Below are positions 31,747 to 39,771 of a stretch of DNA of 64,000 nucleotides, one piece after another. Under the pieces are notes generated by a model. That model was given only the letters and a program-made list of their open reading frames with translations, was not told the origin of the DNA and made no database searches. Each line of letters begins with the position of its first letter. Within the stretch, counting starts at the first letter, position 1. The DNA is taken from the NCBI GenBank assembly GCA_035502775.1, contig DATJUB010000023.1, positions 23,087 through 87,086 of the forward strand, given 5' to 3'. This DNA comes from 67-14 sp035502775. Lineage in GTDB: Bacteria > Actinomycetota > Thermoleophilia > Solirubrobacterales > 70-9. Both the position numbers and the translations under genes were made by a program.

Positions 31747-33408
31747 GTGCCTCCCGGAGAGCATCTCGAAAATGATTCTCAGAACTCCCCGGCCGCGGCG
31801 CTGACCGTCGAGAACCTCCAGGTCTCGATCGCCACCGGCACGGCCGTGGTCGAGGCCGTACGGGACGTCAGTTTCCGGCTGAAGGCCGGATCCACCCTCG
31901 GGCTTCTGGGCATTTCCGGCTCGGGCAAGTCGGTGACGGGACTGTCGCTCCTCGGCCTGCCCCCGGGTGGTCGCGACTCGCTGGTCCGTGGCTCGATCAG
32001 ACTTGGAGAGATCGAGTTGACCAGTCTTGCCGAGCCGGAGCTGCGTGGTATCCGGGGAGGCCGGATCGCCATGGTGTTCCAGGATCCGGGTACGGCGCTC
32101 ACCCCGGTCCACCGGGTGGGCCGGCTGCTCGACGACACGGTGCGTGCGCATCATGATCTGTCCCGATCCGAGATTCGCGCGAGATCACTTCGGCTGCTCG
32201 ACGAGGTCGGCCTGGCCGATCCGGAAGCGGCAGCCGGGTCCTATGTCCAGGAACTCTCCGGCGGCATGAAGCAACGCGTGATGATCGCGATCGCGCTCGC
32301 CGGCGAACCCTCGGTGCTGATCGCCGACGAGCCGACCTCGGCCCTTGACGCGATAGCCCAGGATCAGATCCTGGATCTGATCGAGTCCATCCAGAGGAAC
32401 CGTGACCTGTCGGTGCTGCTGATCAGCCATGACCTGGGTGTCATGACGAGGATGGCCGACCGGATCACGGTCATCGACGGCGGCCGGACGGTCGAGCAGG
32501 GGAACACCCGCGATCTGCTGTCCGATCCCCGCCACCCGGTCACCCGGGCGCTGCTCGAGTCCCAGCGGAGGAGAGCGTCCCGCATCGGCCCCGACCTACT
32601 CGACCGGACCTCTGAATCGATTCCGGCACTCCGGCTCTCGGGCATCGAGGCGACCTACCCGAAACATGAGAAGCCCGCGGTCCGCGACGTGTCCCTGACC
32701 ATCGCGCCCGGTGAAGTACTCGGCCTGGTCGGCGAATCCGGCTGTGGCAAGACGACTCTGGCCAGATGCGTCCTGCGCATCATGGAGCCCGCCGCGGGCG
32801 CGATCGAGATCGGGGGACGTGACGTGACCCACCTGTCCGACCGTGCGCTCCGCCCGTTCCGGAATCAGGTCGGCGCCGTGTTTCAGAGTCCCGGCGCTTC
32901 GCTCAACCCCAAGCACACCGTTTCCCGAATACTGCAGGCACCGCTCGGCGGACGGGGACGCCGGGAACGTCAGCTGGATCTCGCCCGGGCTGTCCAGGCG
33001 CTCGAGTCCGTGGGGCTGGAGCGTGGACACCTCGACCGGATGCCCTCCCAGCTCTCCGGCGGCCAACAGCAACGGGTGGCCCTGGCCCGGGCACTGATCA
33101 CCGAGCCGCGGCTGCTCGTATGCGACGAACCCTTCACCGCGCTCGACGTCTCGCTCCAGAACCAGATGGCCGCGCTGCTGAAGAAGGTTCAGGTCGAGTT
33201 CAACCTGGCCTGCCTCCTGATCGCGCACGATCTCGACGTGATCGGCCAGATCGCCGATCGGGTGGCGGTGATGCACCGGGGACGAATCATCGAGGTGGGT
33301 GAAACCGAGATGACGCTCGGCAAGCCGCGAGAGGAGTTCACCAGACGCCTGGTCGATGCCTCCCAGCGCAATCGAACAGAGATACCGGCGCGACCCTCGT
33401 CACTTTAG
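31747..33408 (+). CDS. Fused double ABC ATPase for peptide import (DppD-DppF)
   Basis: About 553 residues with two complete nucleotide-binding domains. Domain 1: Walker A GISGSGKS, signature LSGGMKQRVMIAIAL, Walker B VLIADEPTSALD. Domain 2: Walker A GESGCGKT, signature LSGGQQQRVALARAL, Walker B LLVCDEPFTALD. This replaces separate DppD and DppF, a common actinobacterial arrangement. The start is GTG 31747 with AAAGGA upstream. It powers the permeases encoded divergently. Confidence 0.94.
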   Translation: MPPGEHLENDSQNSPAAALTVENLQVSIATGTAVVEAVRDVSFRLKAGSTLGLLGISGSGKSVTGLSLLGLPPGGRDSLVRGSIRLGEIELTSLAEPELRGIRGGRIAMVFQDPGTALTPVHRVGRLLDDTVRAHHDLSRSEIRARSLRLLDEVGLADPEAAAGSYVQELSGGMKQRVMIAIALAGEPSVLIADEPTSALDAIAQDQILDLIESIQRNRDLSVLLISHDLGVMTRMADRITVIDGGRTVEQGNTRDLLSDPRHPVTRALLESQRRRASRIGPDLLDRTSESIPALRLSGIEATYPKHEKPAVRDVSLTIAPGEVLGLVGESGCGKTTLARCVLRIMEPAAGAIEIGGRDVTHLSDRALRPFRNQVGAVFQSPGASLNPKHTVSRILQAPLGGRGRRERQLDLARAVQALESVGLERGHLDRMPSQLSGGQQQRVALARALITEPRLLVCDEPFTALDVSLQNQMAALLKKVQVEFNLACLLIAHDLDVIGQIADRVAVMHRGRIIEVGETEMTLGKPREEFTRRLVDASQRNRTEIPARPSSL

Positions 33409-33679
33409 GGGGACGCGAGGATCGCGCCGATCTCTGTCTGACGACGTTCGGTGTGCGACGACCGCGCGCCGTCAACCGCCGCGAAATCACCCAGGGAGAT
33501 GGGTGAGTTCCAGCCTCTCGCGACGCCGGCGGGCCACCACCCGAGAGCTCGAGTGGCGATTCGCCGAGTTTGCGGGCGCGCCGCGAATCGTGGGTTCCGC
33601 GACGCGCCATAGCCCAGATGAGAACCGTGGTCCGATCGCTCTGACGCTCGATTTTGAACCCGGCCTCGGTGGCCATCAC
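33338..33679 (-). CDS. Doubtful arginine-rich small protein
   Basis: 113 codons from ATG 33679, with GAAAGGAG at good spacing and a TTGACA-N18-TACAGT promoter about 140 bases upstream. But the composition is very Arg/Pro/Ser-rich (ARRGTHDSRRARKLGESP) with no domain I know, and it overlaps the end of the ATPase gene by 71 bases. Either a short real protein in an accessory slot or a transcribed leader with a chance frame. Low confidence. Confidence 0.3.
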   Translation of the reverse strand: MMATEAGFKIERQSDRTTVLIWAMARRGTHDSRRARKLGESPLELSGGGPPASREAGTHPSPWVISRRLTARGRRTPNVVRQRSARSSRPPKVTRVAPVSLFDCAGRHRPGVW

Positions 33680-33790
33680 TGACTCCTTTCAGTCTTAGAC
33701 CAACTGAGCCGCCCGGCACGCGTTCCCATCGTCAACCGAGATTCCCTGCTTCCCGGCCAGAACCACGTCCACGAACGACCCCTGGACTAT

Positions 33791-33863
33791 CTACGTCATG
33801 TAGCGAGCCATACTGTATCGCTACTTCTTGTTTCTTGTCAAGCCGTAGACGCTTGCCTTAGAT
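33791..33863. promoter_or_regulatory. Overlapping divergent promoters and candidate operator before the second XRE gene
   Basis: The palindrome CTTGTCAAG holds -35 elements on both strands. Plus strand: TTGTCA (33835-33840), 17 bases, TTAGAT (33858-33863), six bases before the ATG at 33870, so that mRNA should be leaderless. Minus strand: TTGACA (33841-33836), 18 bases, TACAGT (33817-33812). CTACGTCATGTAG at 33791-33803 is a CTAC/GTAG dyad shared with the upstream region of the paralogue. GTAGCGA and TCGCTAC also form a repeat (33800-33824). Confidence 0.6.
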
Positions 33864-33869
33864 GGGCCG

Positions 33870-34259
33870 ATGGCCATGAAAGGAATCAGGGACAAGCTCC
33901 CCGAGCTGCGAAACGAAAAAGGCTGGAGCAGGGAACGACTCTCCCACAGCGCGTTCAGGATCGACCAGGAAGGCACCAGCGCGGCCCAGATCACGGCGAT
34001 CGAACGAGGTACACGCCGAGCGTCCGCCCGCACGATCGCCGCCCTGGCCAAGGCGCTCGACGTCGCCCCGACCGAGTTTCTCGAGTATCGCCTGGCCCTG
34101 GCCCGCCACATCTTCGACGAGGACAAGGTCGGCATCGATCAGGCGATCAAGAACCTCGAGAAGTCCGGTCTCGAACCGATCGATGTTTCGCTGACCGAGA
34201 TCAAGAAGCACTCTCATCAACGTCGTCGGGCGGTAAAACAGGGCCAAGGGCCAGGGTAG
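33870..34259 (+). CDS. XRE-family transcriptional regulator (paralogue of 24278-24649)
   Basis: About 129 residues. Cro/CI-type helix-turn-helix (KLPELRNEKGWSRERLSHSAF; recognition helix in SAAQITAIERGTRRASARTIAALAKALDV). C-terminal helical region with LARHIFDEDKVGIDQAIKNLEKSGLEPIDV and a basic tail. The ATG (33870; a second ATG lies two codons later) is six bases from a good -10 element, so translation is probably leaderless. Its 3' end overlaps a convergent small gene by 59 bases. With its paralogue it may form a regulator pair that recognises the shared CTACGTCATG site. Confidence 0.87.
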   Translation: MAMKGIRDKLPELRNEKGWSRERLSHSAFRIDQEGTSAAQITAIERGTRRASARTIAALAKALDVAPTEFLEYRLALARHIFDEDKVGIDQAIKNLEKSGLEPIDVSLTEIKKHSHQRRRAVKQGQGPG

Positions 34260-34452
34260 GGGTCCGGCCCGCGAGGACCGCCCAGACCCCGAAGTCGGTG
34301 AGCGCCCACGCCCTGCTGTCCACGTCGTTGAACAACAGGGCCCGGTCGGCCACGAACTCGGCGATCTCTCTCGCCATCCTCACATCTCGCATCAGCGCCT
34401 GATCCTCGGCGCTCAGGGCATCCATGCCGCAATCCATCTTGTCTGAAACCAT
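34201..34452 (-). CDS. Small hypothetical protein
   Basis: 83 residues from ATG 34452, with GAGGAGGAAGA directly upstream, a strong ribosome-binding site. Acidic, alpha-helical (AEDQALMRDVRMAREIAEFVADRALLF), then a hydrophobic stretch WALTDFGVWAVLAGRTPTLALG too short and polar to be a sure membrane span. It overlaps the end of the convergent XRE gene. I know no family. A partner of the XRE regulator is possible but only by position. Confidence 0.6.
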   Translation of the reverse strand: MVSDKMDCGMDALSAEDQALMRDVRMAREIAEFVADRALLFNDVDSRAWALTDFGVWAVLAGRTPTLALGPVLPPDDVDESAS

Positions 34453-34526
34453 TCTTCCTCCTCGAACGTGTGTTCGTATTGAAGCATGGCCGGCGGCGGC
34501 AGGCGGGGTGTGGCGGCTACCCGTCC

Positions 34527-35651
34527 TCAGGTGGCTATCACCGCACGATCGAGCAGCGGGCGGACGTTCTCACCGAACCTGAGGGCTTCCTCCAGATGCG
34601 GATAGCCGGAGAGGATGAACTCGTCGATGCCGACGCCCCGATACTCCAGCAGACGGTCGGCGACCTGCCCGTGACTGCCCACCAGCGCCGTGCCCGCTCC
34701 CTCGCGCACCAGTCCGATCCCGGCCCACAGGTTGGGCGCGATGACCAGATCGTCCCGGCCGGCCGGCTCTCCGTCCGCACCGCTGTGGCTCAGCTCGGTC
34801 ATCTTCGCCTGAGCGGTCGATTCCATCCGGCTGAACTTCTCCTGGGCCGCCCTGACCGCTTCGGGATCGATGCTCTCCAGGATGCGGTCCGCCTCCAGCC
34901 AGGCTTCCTCCTCGGTGTCGCGGCTGATCACGTGGATCCGCAGGCCGAACCGGATCTCGCGGCCTTCGGACTCGGCCTTCTCCCTGACGGCCGAGACCTT
35001 GTCGGCGACCGCTTCGAGGGGCTCACCCCAGGTCAGGTACGTGTCGGCGTACTTGGAGGCGACATCCAGCGCCGGCGGTGAGGCTCCACCGAAGTAGACC
35101 CGTGGCGGTTCGTATCCGTCCAGGCCGCGGCGCAGCCCGCCCTGATCGAGCTTGTAGAACTCACCCTCGTGATCGAACGTCTCCCCTGACCAGGAACGCT
35201 TCAGGATCTCGAGGAACTCCCCGGTCCGGCGGTAGCGGCTCTCCTTGTCGAGGTGATCACCGAAGGAGCGCTGCTCGGTCGGATCCCCACCGGTGACCAC
35301 GTTGAGCAGGAGGCGCCCGCCGGTCAGACGATGAAAGGTCGCGCCCTGGTGGGCCGCCCAGGCGGGATGGATCGCGTCGGGACGGAACGCGACGATGAAC
35401 TTCAGCTTCTCTGTGTGCTGGGCGACCGCGGCACAGGTGACCCAGGCGTCCTCGCAGCCGGAGCCGGTCGGGGTCAGCACCGCCTCGAAGCCGGCCCGCT
35501 CCGCGGCCTGCGCGACCTCGGACAGATAGGCGACATCGGCGGGGCGATTCACCGAAGTCTGGCCGAGCACGTCGATCACGTTGGTGACGTTTCGCCCGTC
35601 TCCCGAGGTCGGCAGAAACCAATGCCATTTCGGCTGATTGTCATCGTTCAT
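34527..35651 (-). CDS. ssuD: FMNH2-dependent alkanesulfonate monooxygenase (LLM family)
   Basis: About 374 residues, the usual SsuD length. Luciferase-like fold; it starts WHWFLPTSGDGRNV and contains TPTGSGCEDAWVTCAAVAQHTEKLKFIVAFRP and NVVTGGDP with the flavin/phosphate-binding loop. The reaction splits alkanesulfonates into sulfite and aldehyde, using FMNH2 from a reductase such as the SsuE-like enzyme encoded at 42936-43463. Last gene of the ssuC-A-B-D operon; the ATG overlaps the ssuB stop by four bases. Confidence 0.93.
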   Translation of the reverse strand: MNDDNQPKWHWFLPTSGDGRNVTNVIDVLGQTSVNRPADVAYLSEVAQAAERAGFEAVLTPTGSGCEDAWVTCAAVAQHTEKLKFIVAFRPDAIHPAWAAHQGATFHRLTGGRLLLNVVTGGDPTEQRSFGDHLDKESRYRRTGEFLEILKRSWSGETFDHEGEFYKLDQGGLRRGLDGYEPPRVYFGGASPPALDVASKYADTYLTWGEPLEAVADKVSAVREKAESEGREIRFGLRIHVISRDTEEEAWLEADRILESIDPEAVRAAQEKFSRMESTAQAKMTELSHSGADGEPAGRDDLVIAPNLWAGIGLVREGAGTALVGSHGQVADRLLEYRGVGIDEFILSGYPHLEEALRFGENVRPLLDRAVIAT

Positions 35652-36487
35652 CGCGAAGCCTTTCCTGCCGCGGCGATCGTGTCGCGCACGGTCCGTTTGA
35701 GATCGAGGAATGTGACCGAGTCCCGAACCGAACGGCGAACCTCGCCGCCCGTCTCGGCACCATACGACCCGATCGGAAGATCGAGCAGAACCCGGCCGGG
35801 ACGGTCGCCCATAACCACGACCCTGGTACCCAGGTAGAGCGCCTCCTCGACGCCGTGGGTCACGAAGACGACCGTCGCGCCGCTCTGGCGCCAGATGTCG
35901 AGAAGTTCGTCCTGAAGCCGCTCACGGGTGATCGCGTCGAGCGCCCCGAAAGGCTCGTCCATGAGCACTATCCCGGGATCGGTCGCGAGCGCGCGAGCGA
36001 TCGAGCAGCGCTGCTGCATGCCGCCGGAAAGCTCCCAGGTCTTCTTGTCGGCGACCTCAGCGAGCCCGACCATCTCGAGCAGGCGCCCGGAGATCCGCCT
36101 CCGTTCGTTCTTCTTCACACCAGCCAGGCGAGGACCGAGCTCGACGTTGCCCCGGACGCTCAGCCAGGGAAAGAGGTTGGGCTGCTGGAAGACCACGGCA
36201 CGCTCACCGCCCGGACCGCTGACCGGGTGCCCCTCCACCTCGACCGAGCCGGCGACCGGCCGTTCGAAGCCCGCGATCAGCTTGAGCAGGGTCGTCTTGC
36301 CGCAGCCGGACGCGCCGACCAGGCAGACGAACTCCCCCGCTGCGATCGAGAGGTCGAGCCCGTCGATCACCGGGGGCAGGCCGCGCTGATAGCGGTGTGT
36401 GATCGCTTCCAGCGAGATCCGGCCACCCGGACCGGATCCCGAATGGGATCCGGTCCGGTGGGACGGGACTGTCGCGGCCGGGCTCAA
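35648..36487 (-). CDS. ssuB: Aliphatic sulfonate ABC transporter ATP-binding protein
   Basis: About 279 residues. Walker A GASGCGKTTLL, Q-loop near VFQQPNLFPWLSV, signature LSGGMQQRCSIARAL, Walker B GIVLMDEPFGALD and H-loop VFVTHGVEEAL. The sequence is of the nitrate/sulfonate/taurine group (SsuB/TauB). The TTG start overlaps the end of the binding-protein gene. It powers uptake through SsuC. Confidence 0.93.
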   Translation of the reverse strand: MSPAATVPSHRTGSHSGSGPGGRISLEAITHRYQRGLPPVIDGLDLSIAAGEFVCLVGASGCGKTTLLKLIAGFERPVAGSVEVEGHPVSGPGGERAVVFQQPNLFPWLSVRGNVELGPRLAGVKKNERRRISGRLLEMVGLAEVADKKTWELSGGMQQRCSIARALATDPGIVLMDEPFGALDAITRERLQDELLDIWRQSGATVVFVTHGVEEALYLGTRVVVMGDRPGRVLLDLPIGSYGAETGGEVRRSVRDSVTFLDLKRTVRDTIAAAGKASR

Positions 36488-37608
36488 CCGCCCGATACCG
36501 CGTTCACGTACTGCGGGGCCAGACCGTCCTTGAACTTCTCCGGTGTCGCTTCACCCTCCAGCTGACCGAGAGAGGACAGGAACTCGGCGGCCGCCTGGAG
36601 GTTTCCGGCGAGTCCGCCCGGAGCGGCCTCGGTCCCCAGATACCGCGGCTTGGATTGCTCCTCGGCCGTGAGGAAGGTGAGGCCCTTGGTCTGCTTCAGC
36701 GCCTCGGCCGGCTCGATGCTCAGCTCGGACGCGATCGCCGCGGCGGCCGCGTCCGGGTCCGACTTGTAGAGCTCGACCGCCCTGTTCTGGGCGTCGACCC
36801 AGGTCTGGACGGCGTCGGGGTATTGATCGGCGAACTCGTTGGTCACCACCGCGAGATCGGCCGTGACCTCGCCCTGCTTGGCCAGTTGAGCGCTGTCGGT
36901 CAAGACCACGCCGCCGTCGGCCTTCAGTTCATCGAGGGTCGGTGACCAGACGTAGGCCGCGTCGATGTCGCCGCGGGTCCAGGCCGCCAGGATCGCCTCC
37001 GGCTCGAGGTCCACAACCTGGACATCGGTCGGCTTCAGGCCGGCGTCTTTCAGGGCGACCAGCAGGCTGTAGTGCGAGGTGGAGGCCAGCGGGGTGGCGA
37101 CCTTCTTGCCCTTCAGGCCGGCGACGTCGGTGACGCCGGAGTCCGAGGTCGCGACCAGCGATTCGGCGGTCCCGATCACGTCGTGGATCCACGGCACCTT
37201 GTACTCAATGCCGCTGGCGAGCCCGTTGCTGACCGGGCTCGACCCGGCCAGGCCGAAGTCGATCGCGCCGCCGGCGACCGCCGTGTTGACGTCACCGCCC
37301 GAGTCGAACTTGACCCACTTGATGGTGCTGTCGGGAAACGCCTGCTCGAGGTAGCCCTCGCTCTTGACGATCAGGTCGCCGTTGGGGATCAGCTGGTAGC
37401 CGATGGTGATCGTCTCCGGTGCGGTCGACGAGGCCGTGGTCGTACTGGCGCCGGTCGTGTCGGCGCTCGTGCTGGGACTGGCGTCCGCGGTCGAATCGGA
37501 CGAATCCGAATCGCCGCCGCAGGCGATCAGCATGATCGACGCGGCGAGTGCCGCGAGTACGAGGAGGATGCGCCATTGGCGAGTGCTTGTCGGGTGCGTT
37601 GCGTTCAT
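36484..37608 (-). CDS. ssuA: Sulfonate ABC transporter substrate-binding lipoprotein
   Basis: About 374 residues. Lipobox in LLVLAALAASIMLIACGG, a Ser/Thr-rich linker, then an SsuA/THI5/NMT1-like periplasmic-binding fold (TITIGYQLIPNGDLIVKSEGYLEQAF, IDFGLAGSSPVSNGL). Its position between permease and ATPase genes and the SsuD gene next to it support sulfonate as the ligand; taurine or an aromatic sulfonate is not excluded. Confidence 0.92.
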   Translation of the reverse strand: MNATHPTSTRQWRILLVLAALAASIMLIACGGDSDSSDSTADASPSTSADTTGASTTTASSTAPETITIGYQLIPNGDLIVKSEGYLEQAFPDSTIKWVKFDSGGDVNTAVAGGAIDFGLAGSSPVSNGLASGIEYKVPWIHDVIGTAESLVATSDSGVTDVAGLKGKKVATPLASTSHYSLLVALKDAGLKPTDVQVVDLEPEAILAAWTRGDIDAAYVWSPTLDELKADGGVVLTDSAQLAKQGEVTADLAVVTNEFADQYPDAVQTWVDAQNRAVELYKSDPDAAAAAIASELSIEPAEALKQTKGLTFLTAEEQSKPRYLGTEAAPGGLAGNLQAAAEFLSSLGQLEGEATPEKFKDGLAPQYVNAVSGG

Positions 37609-37680
37609 GTGTTTTTGAACCTCCCTGGTTCATTGTCGGACGGAGATGCTTCGTCTTTGGTTGGTTGAGGGGATTCCCGT

Positions 37681-38598
37681 TCAGTGGCCGCGCCAAGGAA
37701 CGAGGACGCGATCGATTCCACGGATCAGCAAGTCGATCGCCAGACCGCAGATACCGATGACGATGATTCCCAGGAGGACGACTTCGGTCGCGTTGTAGCG
37801 CTGGGCGTCGCTGACCATGCCTCCGATCCCGGGTAGGCCGTTGATCGTCTCGGCGGCGACCACGGTCGTGAAGGCGATGCCGAGGGCGACCCTGATTCCG
37901 GTCATGACCTCGGGAAGGATGGAGGGGACCGTGACGTGCCGGACCGTCTGCCACCGATTGGCCCCGAGCATGCGCACGGCATCGAGGCGGTCCTCCGGAA
38001 CGTTTCGCACCGCCGCCGCGGTCGCGATCACGATCGGGGGGAAGGCCGCCAGGAAGAGCAGGGTGACCTTGGGGGTCTCGTCGATACCGAACCAGATCAC
38101 CAGCAGGCTGAAGTAGGCGAGCGGGGGCAGGTTGCGCAGGAAGTCGATCGCCGGGCCGAAGATCCAGCGCAGCGGCGTGACCACCGCGAGCAGGATGCCG
38201 GTCGGCACGCCGACCACGATCGCCAGCAGGCCTCCCTTGAGCAGACGGGACAGGCTGTACCAGAGGTGCTCCTGGAGGTAGTAGCCGCTGTATCCCCGGA
38301 TCCCGTCGTGATCCCCGGTGATCACGAAGAGCTGCCCGAACACGTCGAAGGGCGACGGCACCAGCAGGGGCGGCCAGATCTCGGCTGCGGCGACCGCCCA
38401 CCAGATGCCGATCAGCACCGCGATCGCCGAGAGCTGAACCAGGAACTGGCGGGCGAACTTGGTCCAGCGGCGGGGCGGCCGTTCGGCGGCGCTCGCTGCC
38501 GTGGCCGGCGTCGGCTTCGGCGAGGTGACCGTCGCGTCGAACGTCACCGGGTCGATTTCCGAGACTTTGTTGCTTAAGTTGATTGGGTTACTCGACAT
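37681..38598 (-). CDS. ssuC: Sulfonate ABC transporter permease
   Basis: About 305 residues from ATG 38598; the open frame upstream runs through a hairpin and is not coding. Six membrane segments after a hydrophilic N-terminus (QLSAIAVLIGIWWAVAA, YFSLLVIWFGIDETPKVTLLFLAAFPPI), EAA loop MLGANRWQTVRHVTVPSILPE. First gene of the ssu operon. TTATCT 11 bases before the ATG looks like a -10, with TTGCGA 16 bases further, so the mRNA may be nearly leaderless. Confidence 0.92.
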   Translation of the reverse strand: MSSNPINLSNKVSEIDPVTFDATVTSPKPTPATAASAAERPPRRWTKFARQFLVQLSAIAVLIGIWWAVAAAEIWPPLLVPSPFDVFGQLFVITGDHDGIRGYSGYYLQEHLWYSLSRLLKGGLLAIVVGVPTGILLAVVTPLRWIFGPAIDFLRNLPPLAYFSLLVIWFGIDETPKVTLLFLAAFPPIVIATAAAVRNVPEDRLDAVRMLGANRWQTVRHVTVPSILPEVMTGIRVALGIAFTTVVAAETINGLPGIGGMVSDAQRYNATEVVLLGIIVIGICGLAIDLLIRGIDRVLVPWRGH

Positions 38599-38639
38599 TG
38601 AGTCGAGCAAGATAACAGACGCGGTCCGCCCTCGCAAAA

Positions 38640-38682
38640 GAGAACGGGGTTTTGCCGAAATACTCGGCAAAACCCCGTTCTC
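38640..38682. terminator. 17-bp perfect hairpin between the GST-like gene and the ssu operon
   Basis: GAACGGGGTTTTGCCGA pairs perfectly with TCGGCAAAACCCCGTTC around AATAC. On the minus strand TCTCTTTT follows, which fits termination of the gene at 38709-39647. Confidence 0.88.
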
Positions 38683-38708
38683 TTGAAAGACGGAAGGTTT
38701 GGCTGGGA

Positions 38709-39647
38709 CTAGAGCGAGAGGTGCTCTCGCTCGGGCGGTGAATCGAGATCGAGCATCGGTCCGGCCGGGACGATCCGGGTCGGATTGATCTGGGGGTGGG
38801 TCACGTAGTAGTGGCGCTTGATGTCGTCGAAATCGACCGTCTCCGCGATACCCGGCTGCTGGTAGAGCTCCCGCAGGTAGCCGGAGAGATTGTCGTAGTC
38901 GGCGATCCGTCTCTGGTTGCACTTGAAGTGGCCGACATAGACCGCGTCGAACCGGATCAGGGTGACGAACAGGCGCCAATCGGCCTCGGTGATCTGATCT
39001 CCGGTGAGATAGCGCTTCCCGGCGAGGATGTCGTCAACCCAATCGAGCGCCTCGAACAGTTCGACGAAGGCTTCCTCGTAGGTCTCCTGCTGGGTCGCGA
39101 AACCGCAGCGGTACACGCCGTTGTTGATGCTGTCGTAGATCCGCTCGTTGAGGCGGTCGATCTCCTCGCGGAGATCCTCCGGACAGAGATCCAGCTCCGG
39201 ATTCTCCGCGAAGGCGTTGAACTCCGAGTTGAGCATCCGGATGATCTCGGAGCTCTCGTTGTTGACCGCGCGGTTCTCCCGCTTGTCCCAGAGCAGAGGC
39301 ACGGTCACCCTGGCCGAGAAATCCGGATCGGTCAGTCTGTACGCCTCGGCCAGAAACGGGAACCCGTTGACCGGATCCGGATCGTCCGGATAGAACCGCC
39401 AGCCCTCCTCGTCCCGGATCGGATCGACCACGGTCATCGAGATCACGTCCTCCAGCCCCTTCAATCTGCGATAGATGATCGTGCGGGAGGCCCAGGGGCA
39501 GGCGTACGAGACATACAGGTGGTAGCGGCCCGGCTCGGCCTTGAACCCCGAGGAGCCGTCGGCGGTGACCCATTCCCTGAACGCGCTCCGCTGGCGCACG
39601 AAGGCACCCTTCTCGTTGGTCTCCACCGGAAACTGTGCTTCGCTCAT
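38709..39647 (-). CDS. Glutathionyl-hydroquinone-reductase-like protein (Xi-class GST family)
   Basis: About 312 residues from ATG 39647. The catalytic cysteine sits in the family motif YVSYACPWASRT (near residue 53), followed by WRFYPDDPDP and a helical GST C-domain (YDSINNGVYRCGFATQQETYEEAF, RYLTGDQITEADWRLFVTLIRFDAVY). The family (ECM4/YqjG) reduces glutathionyl-hydroquinones. Actinobacteria usually lack glutathione, so another thiol such as mycothiol or ergothioneine may be used; that is inference. Confidence 0.92.
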   Translation of the reverse strand: MSEAQFPVETNEKGAFVRQRSAFREWVTADGSSGFKAEPGRYHLYVSYACPWASRTIIYRRLKGLEDVISMTVVDPIRDEEGWRFYPDDPDPVNGFPFLAEAYRLTDPDFSARVTVPLLWDKRENRAVNNESSEIIRMLNSEFNAFAENPELDLCPEDLREEIDRLNERIYDSINNGVYRCGFATQQETYEEAFVELFEALDWVDDILAGKRYLTGDQITEADWRLFVTLIRFDAVYVGHFKCNQRRIADYDNLSGYLRELYQQPGIAETVDFDDIKRHYYVTHPQINPTRIVPAGPMLDLDSPPEREHLSL

Positions 39648-39771
39648 CTGGGGCCTCTCGGGTCGCGTGCTTGCCCACCAATCGTAGTCAGCCGCAACAT
39701 CGGGCCCGAAAGCCCGGCTATGCTGCAGAAAGCCGCAGGGAGCGGCCACCAACGAATCAAGGGAGATTTTC

